Positions 17,600 through 26,262 of a stretch of DNA of 35,773 bases are shown piece after piece. The translations under genes were made by a program, and so were the position numbers. The number at the start of each line of letters is the position of its first letter. The stretch's first letter is position 1. Location: assembly GCA_964627305.1 (NCBI GenBank), contig CAZVHP010000018.1, positions 1 through 35,773 on the forward strand. The letters run 5' to 3'. This stretch comes from WJKG01 sp964627305 (GTDB lineage: Bacteria; Zixibacteria; MSB-5A5; GN15; FEB-12). Below the pieces are notes generated by a model. It was not told the DNA's origin. It ran no database searches and saw nothing but the letters and a program-made list of their open reading frames with translations.

Positions 17600-18538
17600 T
17601 CAGAGCCGTTCGAGGGCTTCCTCAAGAGCTCCGTCCACCAGGTGGGTATAAATCTCCGTGGTCGAGATGTCCCGGTGGCCAAGCGCGCGCTTGACCACGA
17701 GCAGGTCGGACGTGGCGGCATACAGGTGGGTCGCGAAGCTGTGCCGGAGTCCGTGAGGACCGAGGCTCTTCTCAATCCCGGCTTCGTTCAGCCAGAACTT
17801 GACACGGTTGGCCACCTGCCTCGGCGAGATGCGCGATGTACGGTTCGAGAGGAAAAGCGCGACGCTGGAAGTGCCGAGCTTCCGGCGCTCCACGAGGTAT
17901 CGGCGTAGGAGGGAGCGAAGGTTGGACTTGAGGAACTTCACCTGCGGTATGTTACCCTTGGCGCGGATGCGCAGATGCTTCGCGTCTAGGTCAACGTCAT
18001 CGATGTCCAGGGAGACAAGCTCCTGGAGGCGGATGCCGGTACCGAGGAATAACTCGATGATAACCCGGTCCCGTCGAGCCAGGGTCGAAGATCGTCCGCG
18101 GAGTTCGCCGAGTAACCTGCGCTTCTCTGCTTCGGTGAGAAACACCGGCGGCGTGCGCGGCAGTCGGCGCATGGTGACCAACCGGGCTGGGTTTTCAGAG
18201 ATGAGCCCTGTCTCCTCGGCCCAGGCGAAGAATGACCGCACCGCAGCCTTGAATCGGTGTAGCGACGCGGCTGAGCGCGGGTTGCCATTCGGTGTCCCAG
18301 TTACAGCGGGATCGGTAAGGACCCTGTCAAGCACCGCTGGAGTCACCTGGTCGAAGGAGCACCCTGTTTGTATCGAGGTCAGAACTCGGGCGAACGTCCG
18401 CAGGTCGCGCATGTATGCGCTGACCGTGAGTGGCGAGCGTCCGTCCGCTTCGAGTCTACGACCGAAGGTCTGGATGGCCTCTTCGACAAGGTCGGGTGCG
18501 GGCATCAACCGCGCCGCTCTGGCGGTGGCACTATTCAT
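17600..18538 (-). CDS. Tyrosine recombinase / integrase (XerD-like)
   Basis: A 312-aa site-specific recombinase. The N-terminal SAM-like core-binding domain spans about 15-125. The catalytic domain has all key residues: R170 in GTGIRLQEL, a beta-hairpin Lys near 194, H262-x-x-R265 in HGLRHSFATHL, H288 in LGHRDIS and the nucleophile Y297 in TTEIYTHL. It is complete and probably active. Its ATG lies inside the last codons of the upstream partner gene (8-nt overlap), so the two are co-translated. It would catalyse integration or excision of the element. Unusually, it lies in opposite orientation between the small and large terminase genes. Confidence 0.93.
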   Translation of the reverse strand: MNSATARAARLMPAPDLVEEAIQTFGRRLEADGRSPLTVSAYMRDLRTFARVLTSIQTGCSFDQVTPAVLDRVLTDPAVTGTPNGNPRSAASLHRFKAAVRSFFAWAEETGLISENPARLVTMRRLPRTPPVFLTEAEKRRLLGELRGRSSTLARRDRVIIELFLGTGIRLQELVSLDIDDVDLDAKHLRIRAKGNIPQVKFLKSNLRSLLRRYLVERRKLGTSSVALFLSNRTSRISPRQVANRVKFWLNEAGIEKSLGPHGLRHSFATHLYAATSDLLVVKRALGHRDISTTEIYTHLVDGALEEALERL

Positions 18539-21035
18539 CGTCCTCGTCTTCCTTCTGGCTCCGGCCCATGGGTGTATCCTTTGGCAGAGGCAGCTTCTTG
18601 ATGCGGCCGGTCTCTTTGGCCCAGATCAGGAACATCCTGAACACCCGCATGGTCTTATCGACGGTGGGCTTCGCCCGCTTCTTACCGCTGGGCAGCTTCA
18701 GAAGAGCGTCCGATTTGAAGAACTTGCCGACATGCGGTGCCAGAATACCGGACAGCTTTCGCTCCGCCCCAAAGAAGGCTTCGATCTGCTCGAAGTGTGG
18801 GATAGGGGCGTGACGCACTGCGTCGGCAAGCCGACCGTGTTTTCGCGCCCCTTCCCCCGAACCGGACGTGCGGCTTTCACCGCATCCGGCTCTCCGTCCG
18901 GATATCTCAATCATTGGGCTTCAACTCTCTGCAAGGTAGGGATTACCTATCTTCCGGCCGTTATAGTCGTACCGCCTGATATCTCGGGTCAGTACGACAA
19001 GCGTAACACGTTTGCGCCCGGTGGAGCTGTCCCATTCCGCAAACAGCCTCCGATTCCCAGCGTCTCGCGTATACCGCCGTTTCAGAACCTCCGTGGTCTT
19101 CCAGTGGTACTTATGCCGATACCATCGGACGAGCCGCTGGAAGGCATAGTGGTCCACCTTTCGGAAGTCGATGACGGCGGGCATATGCCGGTAGTAGTTT
19201 CCCCATCCCCTCAGCACGGCATTGAGTCTCGCCACAACAGCTGCCTCGTCCATGTAGGTATGGTCTCTTTCTGTCAGCCTACGAATATTCTCCTTTACGG
19301 ATTCTATTTTGGACTGAGGTATAGCTGTCTTCGGCTTCCACTTGCCTTCGCGGTCACGACCGCGAAAGAACCGGAAACCGAGGAACTCGAACCCATCGTT
19401 GACGTGTGTGATGATGGTCTTCTCTTCCGACAACGTGAGGTGAAGCTCATCGCTCAGGTAGGAGGCCACCTCCTCCTTGAGTTTACGAACATCCTCAATG
19501 TGCCCATTGCACAGGTACACAAAGTCATCGGCGTACCGAACGTATCCCGCGTTGTTGCCACCATGCTTCCTGCATTTCTCGCGTTCCCAGGGGGTGCGAT
19601 TCGTGAAGCGTTTATGGTGAAAGCGGTCCAGTTCATGCAGATACACGTTGGCCAGCAAGGGGGAAATAACCCCACCCTGCGGCGTACCGTGTTCTATAGT
19701 TGTGAAAAGTCCATCCTCCATGACGCCCGACTTAAGGAAGAGCCAGATGACGTTGAGAAGTCGCTTGTCTGCTATGCGCCGCTTGAGCAGCGTCATAAGC
19801 TTCTTGTGATGAATGGCATCAAAGCAACCTTTGATGTCACCTTCAATCACGTAGTACATGCGTTTCCTATTGATCATATAGGTTCTTACCGCCACCATAG
19901 CATCTTGAGTGGAACGATGGGGCCTGAAGCCATGCGAGGTATCCACAAAGTCCGCCTCGAAGATCGGCTCAATTGCCATGCGCACCGCCTCTTGGACCGT
20001 GCGATCTCGAAACGTCGGGATACCCAGCGGCCTCAGTTTGCCGTCCTTCTTGGGGATGTAAACCCTGCGGCATGGTTGAGGCTCGTATTTCCCCTCGCGC
20101 AGTTCGATGCGCAGTCGTTCCAGGTTCTCTTCAAGATGACGTTCCCATGTGGGCTGCGTCATCCTGTCGATGCCCGGTGTCTTGGCGCCCTTGTTCTGCG
20201 CGACGTTTCCATACGCTTGCCTCAGCCAAGCCGATTGACAGACCAGATTGTACAGGTCGTGATACCGCTCCCCCGGATGGTCTGTCGCCCATTGACTCAG
20301 TCGTCTCTGCATTTCACGGATATTAGGCATGATGATTCCTCATGCCATGTTCCGTTATTCCGACAGAGAGCAGTGTCCAGACTGGAGCCCTTCGCCATGT
20401 ACGCGGCTCTCCCGCGCTCAGACTACTACGGCTCCTCCGCCCCCACAACGCCACGTCAGGCGCAAGCTGCCCCAGCCGCGTCCGCGGCGGGCGCTGTGGG
20501 TTCCTTGGTTCACCAATCAATACGACGATGGAGGTGGATGCCGGTCTATCACCCATCCGACCTCTTTGGCCGGTCGTCATGGAGAAGCAGTGTTGAAGGG
20601 ACAACCGCTTCTGATAGCTGGCCGCCAGAAAAGAGAAGCAACCAGTACCGAGAGGTTCAAACAAGGAAGAGAACCTCCCACCATGCAGGACTCGTAAGCA
20701 CACGTAAGTCCCCGTACCTATTAACGCTGGGTGGGTCACTGACCGATTTCTGTTCGTCATCCGTTCCATCCAAATGCCAGGCTCCTCGTCTTGTCTTGTG
20801 TGCTTCGACTCAAGGCTACCGTTCCGCCCGGGCTTCACACGGCAGGCTGCTTCGATCCTGTCGCATGCCGGGTTGGGCATATCCGCGCCCTACCGCGGAT
20901 AGCGGTTTCACCGCATTACTGATTGGCGCTTCCAAGCGCACCTTTCCCGTAGGTATAGAGCGTCCGCTCCTTTTTGCCCTCACCGCGAAGGTGCTCCAGG
21001 TAGGCCTGGGCGGCATCATGCAGAGTCTCACTCAT
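18531..21035 (-). CDS. Integrase-partner protein gene split by a group II intron (exons 20942-21035 and 18531-18796)
   Basis: Exon 1 starts at the ATG at 21035, after a strong AAAGGAGA, and encodes 31 codons ending in TLYTYGK plus one base. Exon 2 resumes at 18796 with DFEQIEAFFGAERKL. Joined, G+AC makes an Asp codon and the frame runs to TAG at 18531, giving a 119-aa protein. The spliced product resembles the SAM-like N-terminal domain of phage integrases (ERTLYTYGKDFEQIEAFF, then VDKTMRVFRMFLIWAKETG) without a catalytic domain. It overlaps the integrase start by 8 nt and may be an accessory subunit or a core-binding partner. Without splicing, the exon 1 frame stops shortly inside the intron, leaving a 39-residue peptide. 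The splice join is inferred from frame and intron signals. Confidence 0.85.
18797..18892 (-). ncRNA. Group II intron domains V and VI
   Basis: Domain V is the 34-nt hairpin at 18892-18859. It begins GAGCCGG, with the catalytic AGC triad, has a GAAA tetraloop (GCGGTGAAAGCCGC) and closes with CCGGTTC. Domain VI (18858-18797) has a stem GGGA-AGGGGCG paired with CGCCCCT-A-TCCC, leaving a single bulged A at 18803, seven nucleotides from the 3' end, exactly where the branch point is expected. Confidence 0.9.
18921..20330 (-). CDS. ltrA: Group II intron reverse transcriptase/maturase (LtrA-like)
   Basis: A 469-aa intron-encoded protein. Reverse-transcriptase blocks are in order: PKKDGKLRPLGIPTFRDR near 93-110, GDIKGCFD at 164-171, GTPQGGVISPLLANVYL near 215-231, and the catalytic YADD at 266-269. 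The maturase (X) domain follows, with WGNYYR and a C-terminal RLVRWYRHKY region. No HNH endonuclease with its CxxC pairs is present, so this is an endonuclease-minus type that would retrohome through replication forks or ssDNA. It helps splicing of its own intron and copies it into DNA. The ATG is at 20330. Length and motifs look complete. Confidence 0.95.
   Translation of the reverse strand: MPNIREMQRRLSQWATDHPGERYHDLYNLVCQSAWLRQAYGNVAQNKGAKTPGIDRMTQPTWERHLEENLERLRIELREGKYEPQPCRRVYIPKKDGKLRPLGIPTFRDRTVQEAVRMAIEPIFEADFVDTSHGFRPHRSTQDAMVAVRTYMINRKRMYYVIEGDIKGCFDAIHHKKLMTLLKRRIADKRLLNVIWLFLKSGVMEDGLFTTIEHGTPQGGVISPLLANVYLHELDRFHHKRFTNRTPWEREKCRKHGGNNAGYVRYADDFVYLCNGHIEDVRKLKEEVASYLSDELHLTLSEEKTIITHVNDGFEFLGFRFFRGRDREGKWKPKTAIPQSKIESVKENIRRLTERDHTYMDEAAVVARLNAVLRGWGNYYRHMPAVIDFRKVDHYAFQRLVRWYRHKYHWKTTEVLKRRYTRDAGNRRLFAEWDSSTGRKRVTLVVLTRDIRRYDYNGRKIGNPYLAES
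20607..20639 (-). ncRNA. Candidate EBS1 hairpin in intron domain I
   Basis: On the minus strand GCTTCT (20639-20634) pairs with AGAAGC (20612-20607), closing a 21-nt loop that begins CTTTTCTG. That octamer can pair with the last eight bases of exon 1, CGGGAAAG, using two G-U wobbles. The position about 310 nt into the intron suits EBS1 in domain I. This is inferred from complementarity by eye. Confidence 0.5.
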
Positions 21036-21313
21036 GGCGTTTTCTCCTTTCGAGAGGTTCAAGTTGTTGTAAAGCATAGTGTTACGCACATTAACATACA
21101 GGCATTTAAGCCGCTGGAAGTCAAGGCGTTCCTGGCCTATTCCTGGAGAAAGACCAGGTTCCTGGCAGGTCGGGCCGTATCGGATATCAGGGGCGTAATT
21201 CGGGGTAGCGGCAGAGGCGGGACCGCAGCTGTTTCTGCGCCCACAAGGCTGGATGTGTTGGCCGAATCGGGCGAGGCGGACCAGGGGCCTGCTTTGCTGT
21301 CGAGGCTGTCCTG

Positions 21314-22840
21314 ATGGCGCGGATATCCGCCAAGGAGCGCAAACTGGCCGAGACCCTGGCCAGTCCCGTACTCTGGGGACAGGGATACCTGCGCAACCGG
21401 GACGGCAACCCGCGGGTGTATTGGCCACACCAAGTGGATGACCTGCTTTGCCGGGAAAATAACATCATCCACCTGGATGGACGCGACGTCGGCAAGAGCG
21501 TGTGCATCAGCACGGATGTGCTACACTTCGCCTTCACGACCCACGGTGGCCAGGGGCTGATCGCCGCCCCGCACCAGGGGCACCTGGATACGCTCATCGA
21601 GGAGATTGAGTTCCAGCTCGACAGCAACCCGGACCTCATGGCCAGTATCGCACTCACGAAGTATGGCAAGCAGAAAATCCACCGCAAACCGTACTTCCGG
21701 CTGGAATTCACTAACGGATCGATCCTCTACTTCCGGCCCGCGGGCGCATACGGAGACGCGTTTCGTTCACTGCATGTAGACCGCGTGTGGGTGGACGAAG
21801 GCGCGTGGTTAACCGAAAAGGCGTGGAAGGCACTTCGGCAATGCCTGAAGTCGGGCGGGCGGCTACGCATCTACTCGACGCCGAACGGATTGAGAAACAC
21901 CACATACTATCGCCTTACTGCATCGACGCAGTTCAAAGTCTTCCGCTGGCCTTCATGGCTCAACCCGGTATGGTCCGAGGAGCGTGAAGCGGAGTTGTTG
22001 GAATTCTATGGTGGCCGAGACAGCGCGGGCTGGCAGCATGAGGTGGCCGGCGAACATGGCAAGCCGTCCTATGGAGCTTTCAACATCGAATACCTGAATC
22101 TCTGTCGTCAGGAGCTTCTGGAATACCAGAAGGTGATCATCACCGGTGACGAACTAAGTAGTTGCACATCCGAGGAGGAAACACACGACCGGCTGGAGAC
22201 CCTGCTTAACCTGGTGCCGCAGTCGGGCGTGTTTTGGATTGGAGGTGATCTCGGGTATACCAATGATCCGACGGAACTCGTCGTGTTCCAGGAGGTGGAA
22301 TTGGCGGAGCGCAGAATCCTCAAACTCGTCCTGCGCGTCCACATGGAGCACGTGGCTTACCCGCACATCGCACAGACCATCGCGCTTCTGGATCGGTATT
22401 ACACAGCCACTGGAATTGGTGTGGACAACGGTGGCAACGGACTGGCGGTCGTCCAGGAGCTGCTTACGTTGGACAAATACAAGGACCTAGCTTTGGAGGG
22501 GCGTTTGTGTGGATACGATTTCGGGGGCATGACCACACTGGCTGTCCGGGACGGACGCGAGGTTAGAAAGCGCACGAAGGAATTCATGACCAGCCTTATC
22601 AACGGTGCGCTGCAGCGTCGGCAGATAGTCTTTCCATCCGATGACCTGGAAATCGAAGACCAGTTCACCACCCACACCTACACGCTGAACGATGGGCGGA
22701 TTGTCTACTCCAAGGGTAACGACCACATCATCGACGCCGTGCGCTGTGCTCTACTGGCGCGGGAACAAGCTAACCTCGACCAGGTGGGCGAGGAGACTGT
22801 ATCCCTGAAGCCGCTGGTGACGGAACCGGTGTTTATCTAA
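21314..22840 (+). CDS. terL: Phage terminase large subunit
   Basis: A 508-aa terminase motor-nuclease. The ATPase half has a Walker A-like GRDVGKS near residues 56-62, Walker B VWVDEGAW near 157-164 and the coupling motif YSTPNGLRNTTYY. The nuclease half has the RNase H-like acidic residues in GGDLGYTNDPTE, GVDNGGNG and the late DHIIDAVRCAL. The enzyme cuts concatemeric DNA and pumps it through the portal into the capsid. The ATG at 21314 follows GAGG at 8 nt. The 278 bp upstream (21036-21313) contain no supported gene and would hold the promoter of the divergent intron-split gene. TerS is separated from it by the integrase module. Confidence 0.92.
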   Translation: MARISAKERKLAETLASPVLWGQGYLRNRDGNPRVYWPHQVDDLLCRENNIIHLDGRDVGKSVCISTDVLHFAFTTHGGQGLIAAPHQGHLDTLIEEIEFQLDSNPDLMASIALTKYGKQKIHRKPYFRLEFTNGSILYFRPAGAYGDAFRSLHVDRVWVDEGAWLTEKAWKALRQCLKSGGRLRIYSTPNGLRNTTYYRLTASTQFKVFRWPSWLNPVWSEEREAELLEFYGGRDSAGWQHEVAGEHGKPSYGAFNIEYLNLCRQELLEYQKVIITGDELSSCTSEEETHDRLETLLNLVPQSGVFWIGGDLGYTNDPTELVVFQEVELAERRILKLVLRVHMEHVAYPHIAQTIALLDRYYTATGIGVDNGGNGLAVVQELLTLDKYKDLALEGRLCGYDFGGMTTLAVRDGREVRKRTKEFMTSLINGALQRRQIVFPSDDLEIEDQFTTHTYTLNDGRIVYSKGNDHIIDAVRCALLAREQANLDQVGEETVSLKPLVTEPVFI

Positions 22841-22845
22841 GAGCC

Positions 22846-23544
22846 TCACATCTGCTCAACTAGTTTGCTGAGTGTGCTAAGAAATCGGGGATCATAATCC
22901 TCGTCTACATGATTAGAGTTCCAAAGCCCTGATGAACGAATCTTATCTTTGCAGCAGAAACTGCCAAGCCAACTTGGAGAGGGTGAGTCGATTTGCAGCT
23001 CCCCAGCTTTCCTGTGATTGCTCAACAATGCGATTGAATTCCGTTCGATGTATGCCCGTACGCTGCTCGGCGAGGGGACATCCTTTGCCCGAATCCAAAG
23101 AAATGGCATGCTTCTGATGTACCTGCTGACAATGCGTTCGATAGGATATTCCTTTTCACGGGTCTCCCTTGATGCGGAACCACGCTGCCCCCATGTCGGG
23201 CAACTAAGCCCATGACGTTTCAGTATTGCGAGACCAACAAGAAGCCTAAATACCGAACCTCTATGATTGCCTCCACCTGTTGCGAGAGTTCCGCGATGAT
23301 TTGCCAGACGTTTCCAAAGAGTCGTCTTGGAACCTCTTGAAACTGCGTGCGTCCCGACACGCGCTACTCGTAATCCCGTTCCTGATTGAAGCCGTTGTTC
23401 TCCGCACTCAAAGAAGAAATAGACTCCCTGTTTTGGCCAACCCATTCGACCGGTACAATCTTTGAGCGTGCGAGGACCACCAAGTCGCCTCTCCAAAGAC
23501 GAGAGTATGTCATAAAACTGCCTGATGTCATCCGTTCTACTCAT
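22846..23544 (-). CDS. GIY-YIG-like nuclease domain protein
   Basis: A 232-aa protein with a divergent GIY-YIG pattern: GVYFFFE at 40-46 (the GIY strand), RVGTH at 62-66 (the YIG strand), LWKRLANHRG at 76-85 with the expected Arg, and YIERNSIALLSN near 167-178 with the likely catalytic Glu and Asn. A GGNHRGSVFR loop is conserved-looking. It probably cuts DNA. Its ATG lies 8 nt inside the end of the DUF6884-like gene, so the two proteins are coupled in translation and likely work together. The stop lies 5 bp from terL's stop. The family is frequent in mobile or defence-linked loci; its function here is unknown. Confidence 0.65.
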   Translation of the reverse strand: MSRTDDIRQFYDILSSLERRLGGPRTLKDCTGRMGWPKQGVYFFFECGEQRLQSGTGLRVARVGTHAVSRGSKTTLWKRLANHRGTLATGGGNHRGSVFRLLVGLAILKRHGLSCPTWGQRGSASRETREKEYPIERIVSRYIRSMPFLWIRAKDVPSPSSVRAYIERNSIALLSNHRKAGELQIDSPSPSWLGSFCCKDKIRSSGLWNSNHVDEDYDPRFLSTLSKLVEQM

Positions 23545-23983
23545 GACCGTTCAACTCTTGTTCGAGCCATCGAAGCTGCTCACCGATCTTCAGTCCTTCC
23601 ATAGGGACCTCGACTCGCCGACACAAATCCGTAAGGTCTTCCTTCAGGAATTCCCTGTACCGGTTTCCTGCTAGGATTATGACGATGTCAGCTTGTCTTA
23701 CTACACTCTTCAGACTACCAAGGACTTGCTTTGCCCAGTCCTGGCGTTCCTTCCTTTTCATCTTGTTGAGCGTAGTTTCATATGGTTCGATTACATCATC
23801 AGAGCAAAGCAGTCCGTGCTTCGTTGACAACACGAACCACTTATCGCCATGCTGTAAGTGCTGTTCCACGTAAGATCGAGCCTTCCTGAACCGTGGAGAA
23901 TCGTAGATATCCCTGGCGGGATACTTGCCCCGCTTCTTTTTGGATACACATGAGACCAAATAAACGGTCCTGCTGGTTGACAT
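23537..23983 (-). CDS. DUF6884-like protein
   Basis: A 148-aa protein with the pattern of DUF6884: a first strand VYLVSCVSKKK, then the helix segment YDSPRFRKARSYVE, WFVLSTKHGLL near residue 70, EPYETTLNKM, and a later strand ADIVIILAGNRY. The alpha/beta layout and the SCxxKK start hint at a nucleotide- or base-binding enzyme, but the biochemical role is not known to me. The frame is open to 24034; the ATG at 23983 is chosen because AGAAGGAAT precedes it and the first conserved strand begins there. It overlaps the GIY-YIG-like gene by 8 nt. No supported gene lies in the 150 bp upstream. Confidence 0.65.
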   Translation of the reverse strand: MSTSRTVYLVSCVSKKKRGKYPARDIYDSPRFRKARSYVEQHLQHGDKWFVLSTKHGLLCSDDVIEPYETTLNKMKRKERQDWAKQVLGSLKSVVRQADIVIILAGNRYREFLKEDLTDLCRRVEVPMEGLKIGEQLRWLEQELNGHE

Positions 23984-24133
23984 AGAACAAATTCCTTCTA
24001 AGCGCGAAGCTCGCAAGATAACTCCGAATCCCACCGATTACTGTCAGGTGTCCAGTCTCTCCATAGCCCAAAGAATCGCCAATTCGCTGTCCCAGTAGCC
24101 TTTTCCCGGACGTTTGGACTAACGGGGCAGTAC

Positions 24134-25120
24134 CTAATCGACAAATGTCTGAAGCTTGGTGCCCGTCTCATCGACGTCCAGAACGGCATAGCCAACACAA
24201 GCATCAGGAAGGTTGACGTGGGTCATCCTGCGATACCAGGAAGGTACTTCAATCCGTCGTCCGATATCGACGGTATCTTCCGGAATCCGACCAATGAGAG
24301 AGAATGCCTGTTCAACCCAGGCTGCATTGGATTGGGCAACGTCAAGACATGACTTCTTCACAACCTCAAGCCCATTTCGAAGTCGCACTGTCGCCTCCTC
24401 GACGGAACTGACCGCAAACGGATTCCAGACCATGCAGGTCGGCGCTCCCATGTGGCCACTGACGGTGAAGTCAGCCCGCGTCCTGGCTCCAATGAGTTCC
24501 ACGAAAGGTTCCTTGCCCGGGCTGACATGGAAAACGCAGATGCGGGACCCAGACCGATCTATCTCCGACTCGACGGTCTCGATCAGGTCAACATACTGCG
24601 AAAGCGTGTTCCAGATCTTGCCTGCACCTCCGGCGATAGGTCGTTGCATGAGTTTCGATCCGGCAAGGAAATTCCCGCCGAGACCGTAGACGAGCGCCGG
24701 GCCGACCTGGTATGCCCGAAGGTGATGCAGGATGTGAAGGTTCTCAACCTGGATATCACCGTGGAAGAATCGTTCGACGACAGCCTTGTCTTCGTGATTG
24801 CCCCAGACGGCGTATACAGGCACATCGAACCGTGTCGCGCCCTCGATATACAAAGGGAGTTCGCTAAGCGGGCAGTTCTCTTTTGAGGCCTCGATTTTCT
24901 CTTCGCGTGGCAGCGCCAGCATCTTCTCCTTGTCCGCAGGTGACAGATCGGAATGGACTATCCGGAGTTGAAGCTCACGATCTGAGAGCCGCTGATAACT
25001 GCCATCGTCATAGAATCCGAAATCCCCGGCGTGGATCACTGCGTCAGCTCGAACATCGGCAGCCAACTGGTTGATGATCCCGAGCTTGCCGTGGGTATCG
25101 CTGATAAGCAGCAGTCTCAC
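24134..25120 (-). CDS. Calcineurin-like metallophosphoesterase
   Basis: A 328-aa phosphoesterase with the full dinuclear metal motif set: SDTHG at residues 7-11, HAGDFG, VWGNHED, VFHVSPG and TVSGHMG. Family members hydrolyse phosphomonoesters, phosphodiesters or nucleotides; the substrate cannot be told from sequence. The C-terminal 120 residues are an extra region of unknown fold. The GTG start at 25120 is preceded by GGGAGG. The upstream region carries the same 17-bp element as the fic gene, which suggests common control. Placed between fic and the DUF6884 gene, all on the minus strand, it may belong to one accessory cassette. Confidence 0.85.
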   Translation of the reverse strand: MRLLLISDTHGKLGIINQLAADVRADAVIHAGDFGFYDDGSYQRLSDRELQLRIVHSDLSPADKEKMLALPREEKIEASKENCPLSELPLYIEGATRFDVPVYAVWGNHEDKAVVERFFHGDIQVENLHILHHLRAYQVGPALVYGLGGNFLAGSKLMQRPIAGGAGKIWNTLSQYVDLIETVESEIDRSGSRICVFHVSPGKEPFVELIGARTRADFTVSGHMGAPTCMVWNPFAVSSVEEATVRLRNGLEVVKKSCLDVAQSNAAWVEQAFSLIGRIPEDTVDIGRRIEVPSWYRRMTHVNLPDACVGYAVLDVDETGTKLQTFVD

Positions 25121-25133
25121 AAAACCTCCCTTA

Positions 25134-25150
25134 GTAGCCTAATAATAGCC
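25134..25150 (-). promoter_or_regulatory. Operator-like repeat upstream of the phosphoesterase
   Basis: On the minus strand this reads GGCTATTATTAGGCTAC, with two GGCTA half-sites 11 bp apart and a -10-like TATTAT between them. It lies 14 bp upstream of the phosphoesterase start and is identical over 17 bp to 26263-26279 upstream of fic. Confidence 0.55.
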
Positions 25151-25196
25151 AATTCGCCAAACCGGTAGCTGATTGTGCAACCTTGGCTTTTCTCCC

Positions 25197-26240
25197 TCAT
25201 GGAATGACTTCCCAACGGGCGCCCCGTCCCCTGCCAACGAGGCGGATTTTGCCTTGCTTTTTCAACTCCGCGAGGACCTTCTTGATAAGTTGCGAACTGA
25301 CTGCCGGCATTTGGGCCGCAAGGTCCCCCAGCGTGAACTGTTCCACTTGGGCGAGCACGGTCTGCCGGGCTAGGTCACTCTTAGCGGGACGTGCCTCGGT
25401 CGATTCCACCTGCTGCTCGAACTCCTTGTAAGCGCGGCGCAATACGGCCAGGAAATAGTTCCACCAGGGAACGATCTCGTTCTTGCCGTCGTGCCATCCC
25501 TGCGAACATTCAGCCAGAACATCGTAGTATTCGTCCTTGCTCTCTTCAACAAGACGTTCCAGGCTGATGTACCGCGCCACTTGGAAACCGTGAGCTTGGA
25601 GCAGAAGTGTTGTGGCCAGCCGCGAAACGCGTCCGTTCCCGTCACGGAAGGGGTGGATACACAAGAGATCGAACACGAAGGTAGCAACGATTAGGAGAGG
25701 AGGAGTGTGTTCATCGTCGGCTGCATCGCGGTAATTCCGGCAGAGCATCTCCACGGTCTTGGGTGTGGCTTTGGCCGATGTAGGAACGAACCTGACTTTC
25801 CTCTCACCGTTGGGCAGGATTTCGATGATCTCGTTATTGCGCTTTTTCCATTCCCCCGCATCGCCTGAACGACCACCCTGGGCCATGGCATGAAGTCGCT
25901 TGATAACTTCCGGAATGATAGAAACTCCACGCTTGCGTGTGAAAATCCAATCCAGCGCTCGCCGGTAGCCTGCAAGTTCTTCTTCCGAACGGTCACGAGG
26001 TCTCGCTTTTCCCACGACCACGGGACGAAGCCGATCTGCCGGTATCGTCACCCCTTCGATTCGGTTCGACGATTCAACGCTCTGAATGATAGCCTGTTCG
26101 CGCAGAACTTCGAGGACCTCCGGCTTCTGCCTGATCCAAAGGTCTTGCTTTCCCCGGGCTTCCATGCAGGAACCGAGAAGCCATCCCGTGCTGACCGGGA
26201 TCGATATCCTGGCCAGCTTCTTTGGGTCGAGAGTCAACAA
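25197..26240 (-). CDS. Fic family protein with winged-helix C-terminus
   Basis: A 347-aa Fic protein. The active-site loop HPFRDGNGR (196-204) is intact, so AMP or another nucleotide could be transferred to a target protein. An inhibitory helix precedes it: S58-N-R-I-E62-G63 fits the (S/T)xxxEG motif of self-inhibited class II Fic enzymes. An N-terminal Fic_N-like region spans about 1-100. The last 70 residues (TLGDLAAQMPAVSSQLIKKVL, ending in a wing) are a winged helix that probably binds DNA. The start is TTG at 26240, about 6 nt after AGGAGGTGG. The GGCTA repeats upstream may be the site of autoregulation; that is inference. Confidence 0.92.
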   Translation of the reverse strand: MLTLDPKKLARISIPVSTGWLLGSCMEARGKQDLWIRQKPEVLEVLREQAIIQSVESSNRIEGVTIPADRLRPVVVGKARPRDRSEEELAGYRRALDWIFTRKRGVSIIPEVIKRLHAMAQGGRSGDAGEWKKRNNEIIEILPNGERKVRFVPTSAKATPKTVEMLCRNYRDAADDEHTPPLLIVATFVFDLLCIHPFRDGNGRVSRLATTLLLQAHGFQVARYISLERLVEESKDEYYDVLAECSQGWHDGKNEIVPWWNYFLAVLRRAYKEFEQQVESTEARPAKSDLARQTVLAQVEQFTLGDLAAQMPAVSSQLIKKVLAELKKQGKIRLVGRGRGARWEVIP

Positions 26241-26262
26241 AGGTAACCACCTCCTTTCAGGG

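Larger units (their letters stand above)
18797..20941 (-). mobile_element. Group II intron, 2145 nt, with encoded maturase
   Basis: The 5' boundary is GTGCG at 20941-20937 and the 3' boundary ends in AC at 18798-18797, the usual GUGYG...AY ends. Between them lie about 610 nt of domain I-IV leader, the reverse transcriptase gene, domain V and domain VI. The 5' exon ends in CGGGAAAG, which can pair with CTTTTCTG (20633-20626, minus strand) in a hairpin loop, a plausible IBS1-EBS1 contact. All parts look intact, so the intron is probably able to splice and perhaps to move. It interrupts a protein gene rather than sitting after a terminator, which argues against the IIC class. Confidence 0.92.

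Noticed and set aside
18921..20330. Diversity-generating retroelement or retron reverse transcriptase
   Set aside because: The maturase domain, GTGCG/AC ends and domain V/VI show a group II intron; no template/variable repeat pair or msr/msd was seen.
17799..21314. 1171-codon open frame on the + strand, ending on the terL start
   Set aside because: It runs antisense to the integrase, the intron reverse transcriptase and the split gene, all strongly supported. Its product has no recognisable domain, and the TGATG overlap with terL appears to be chance.
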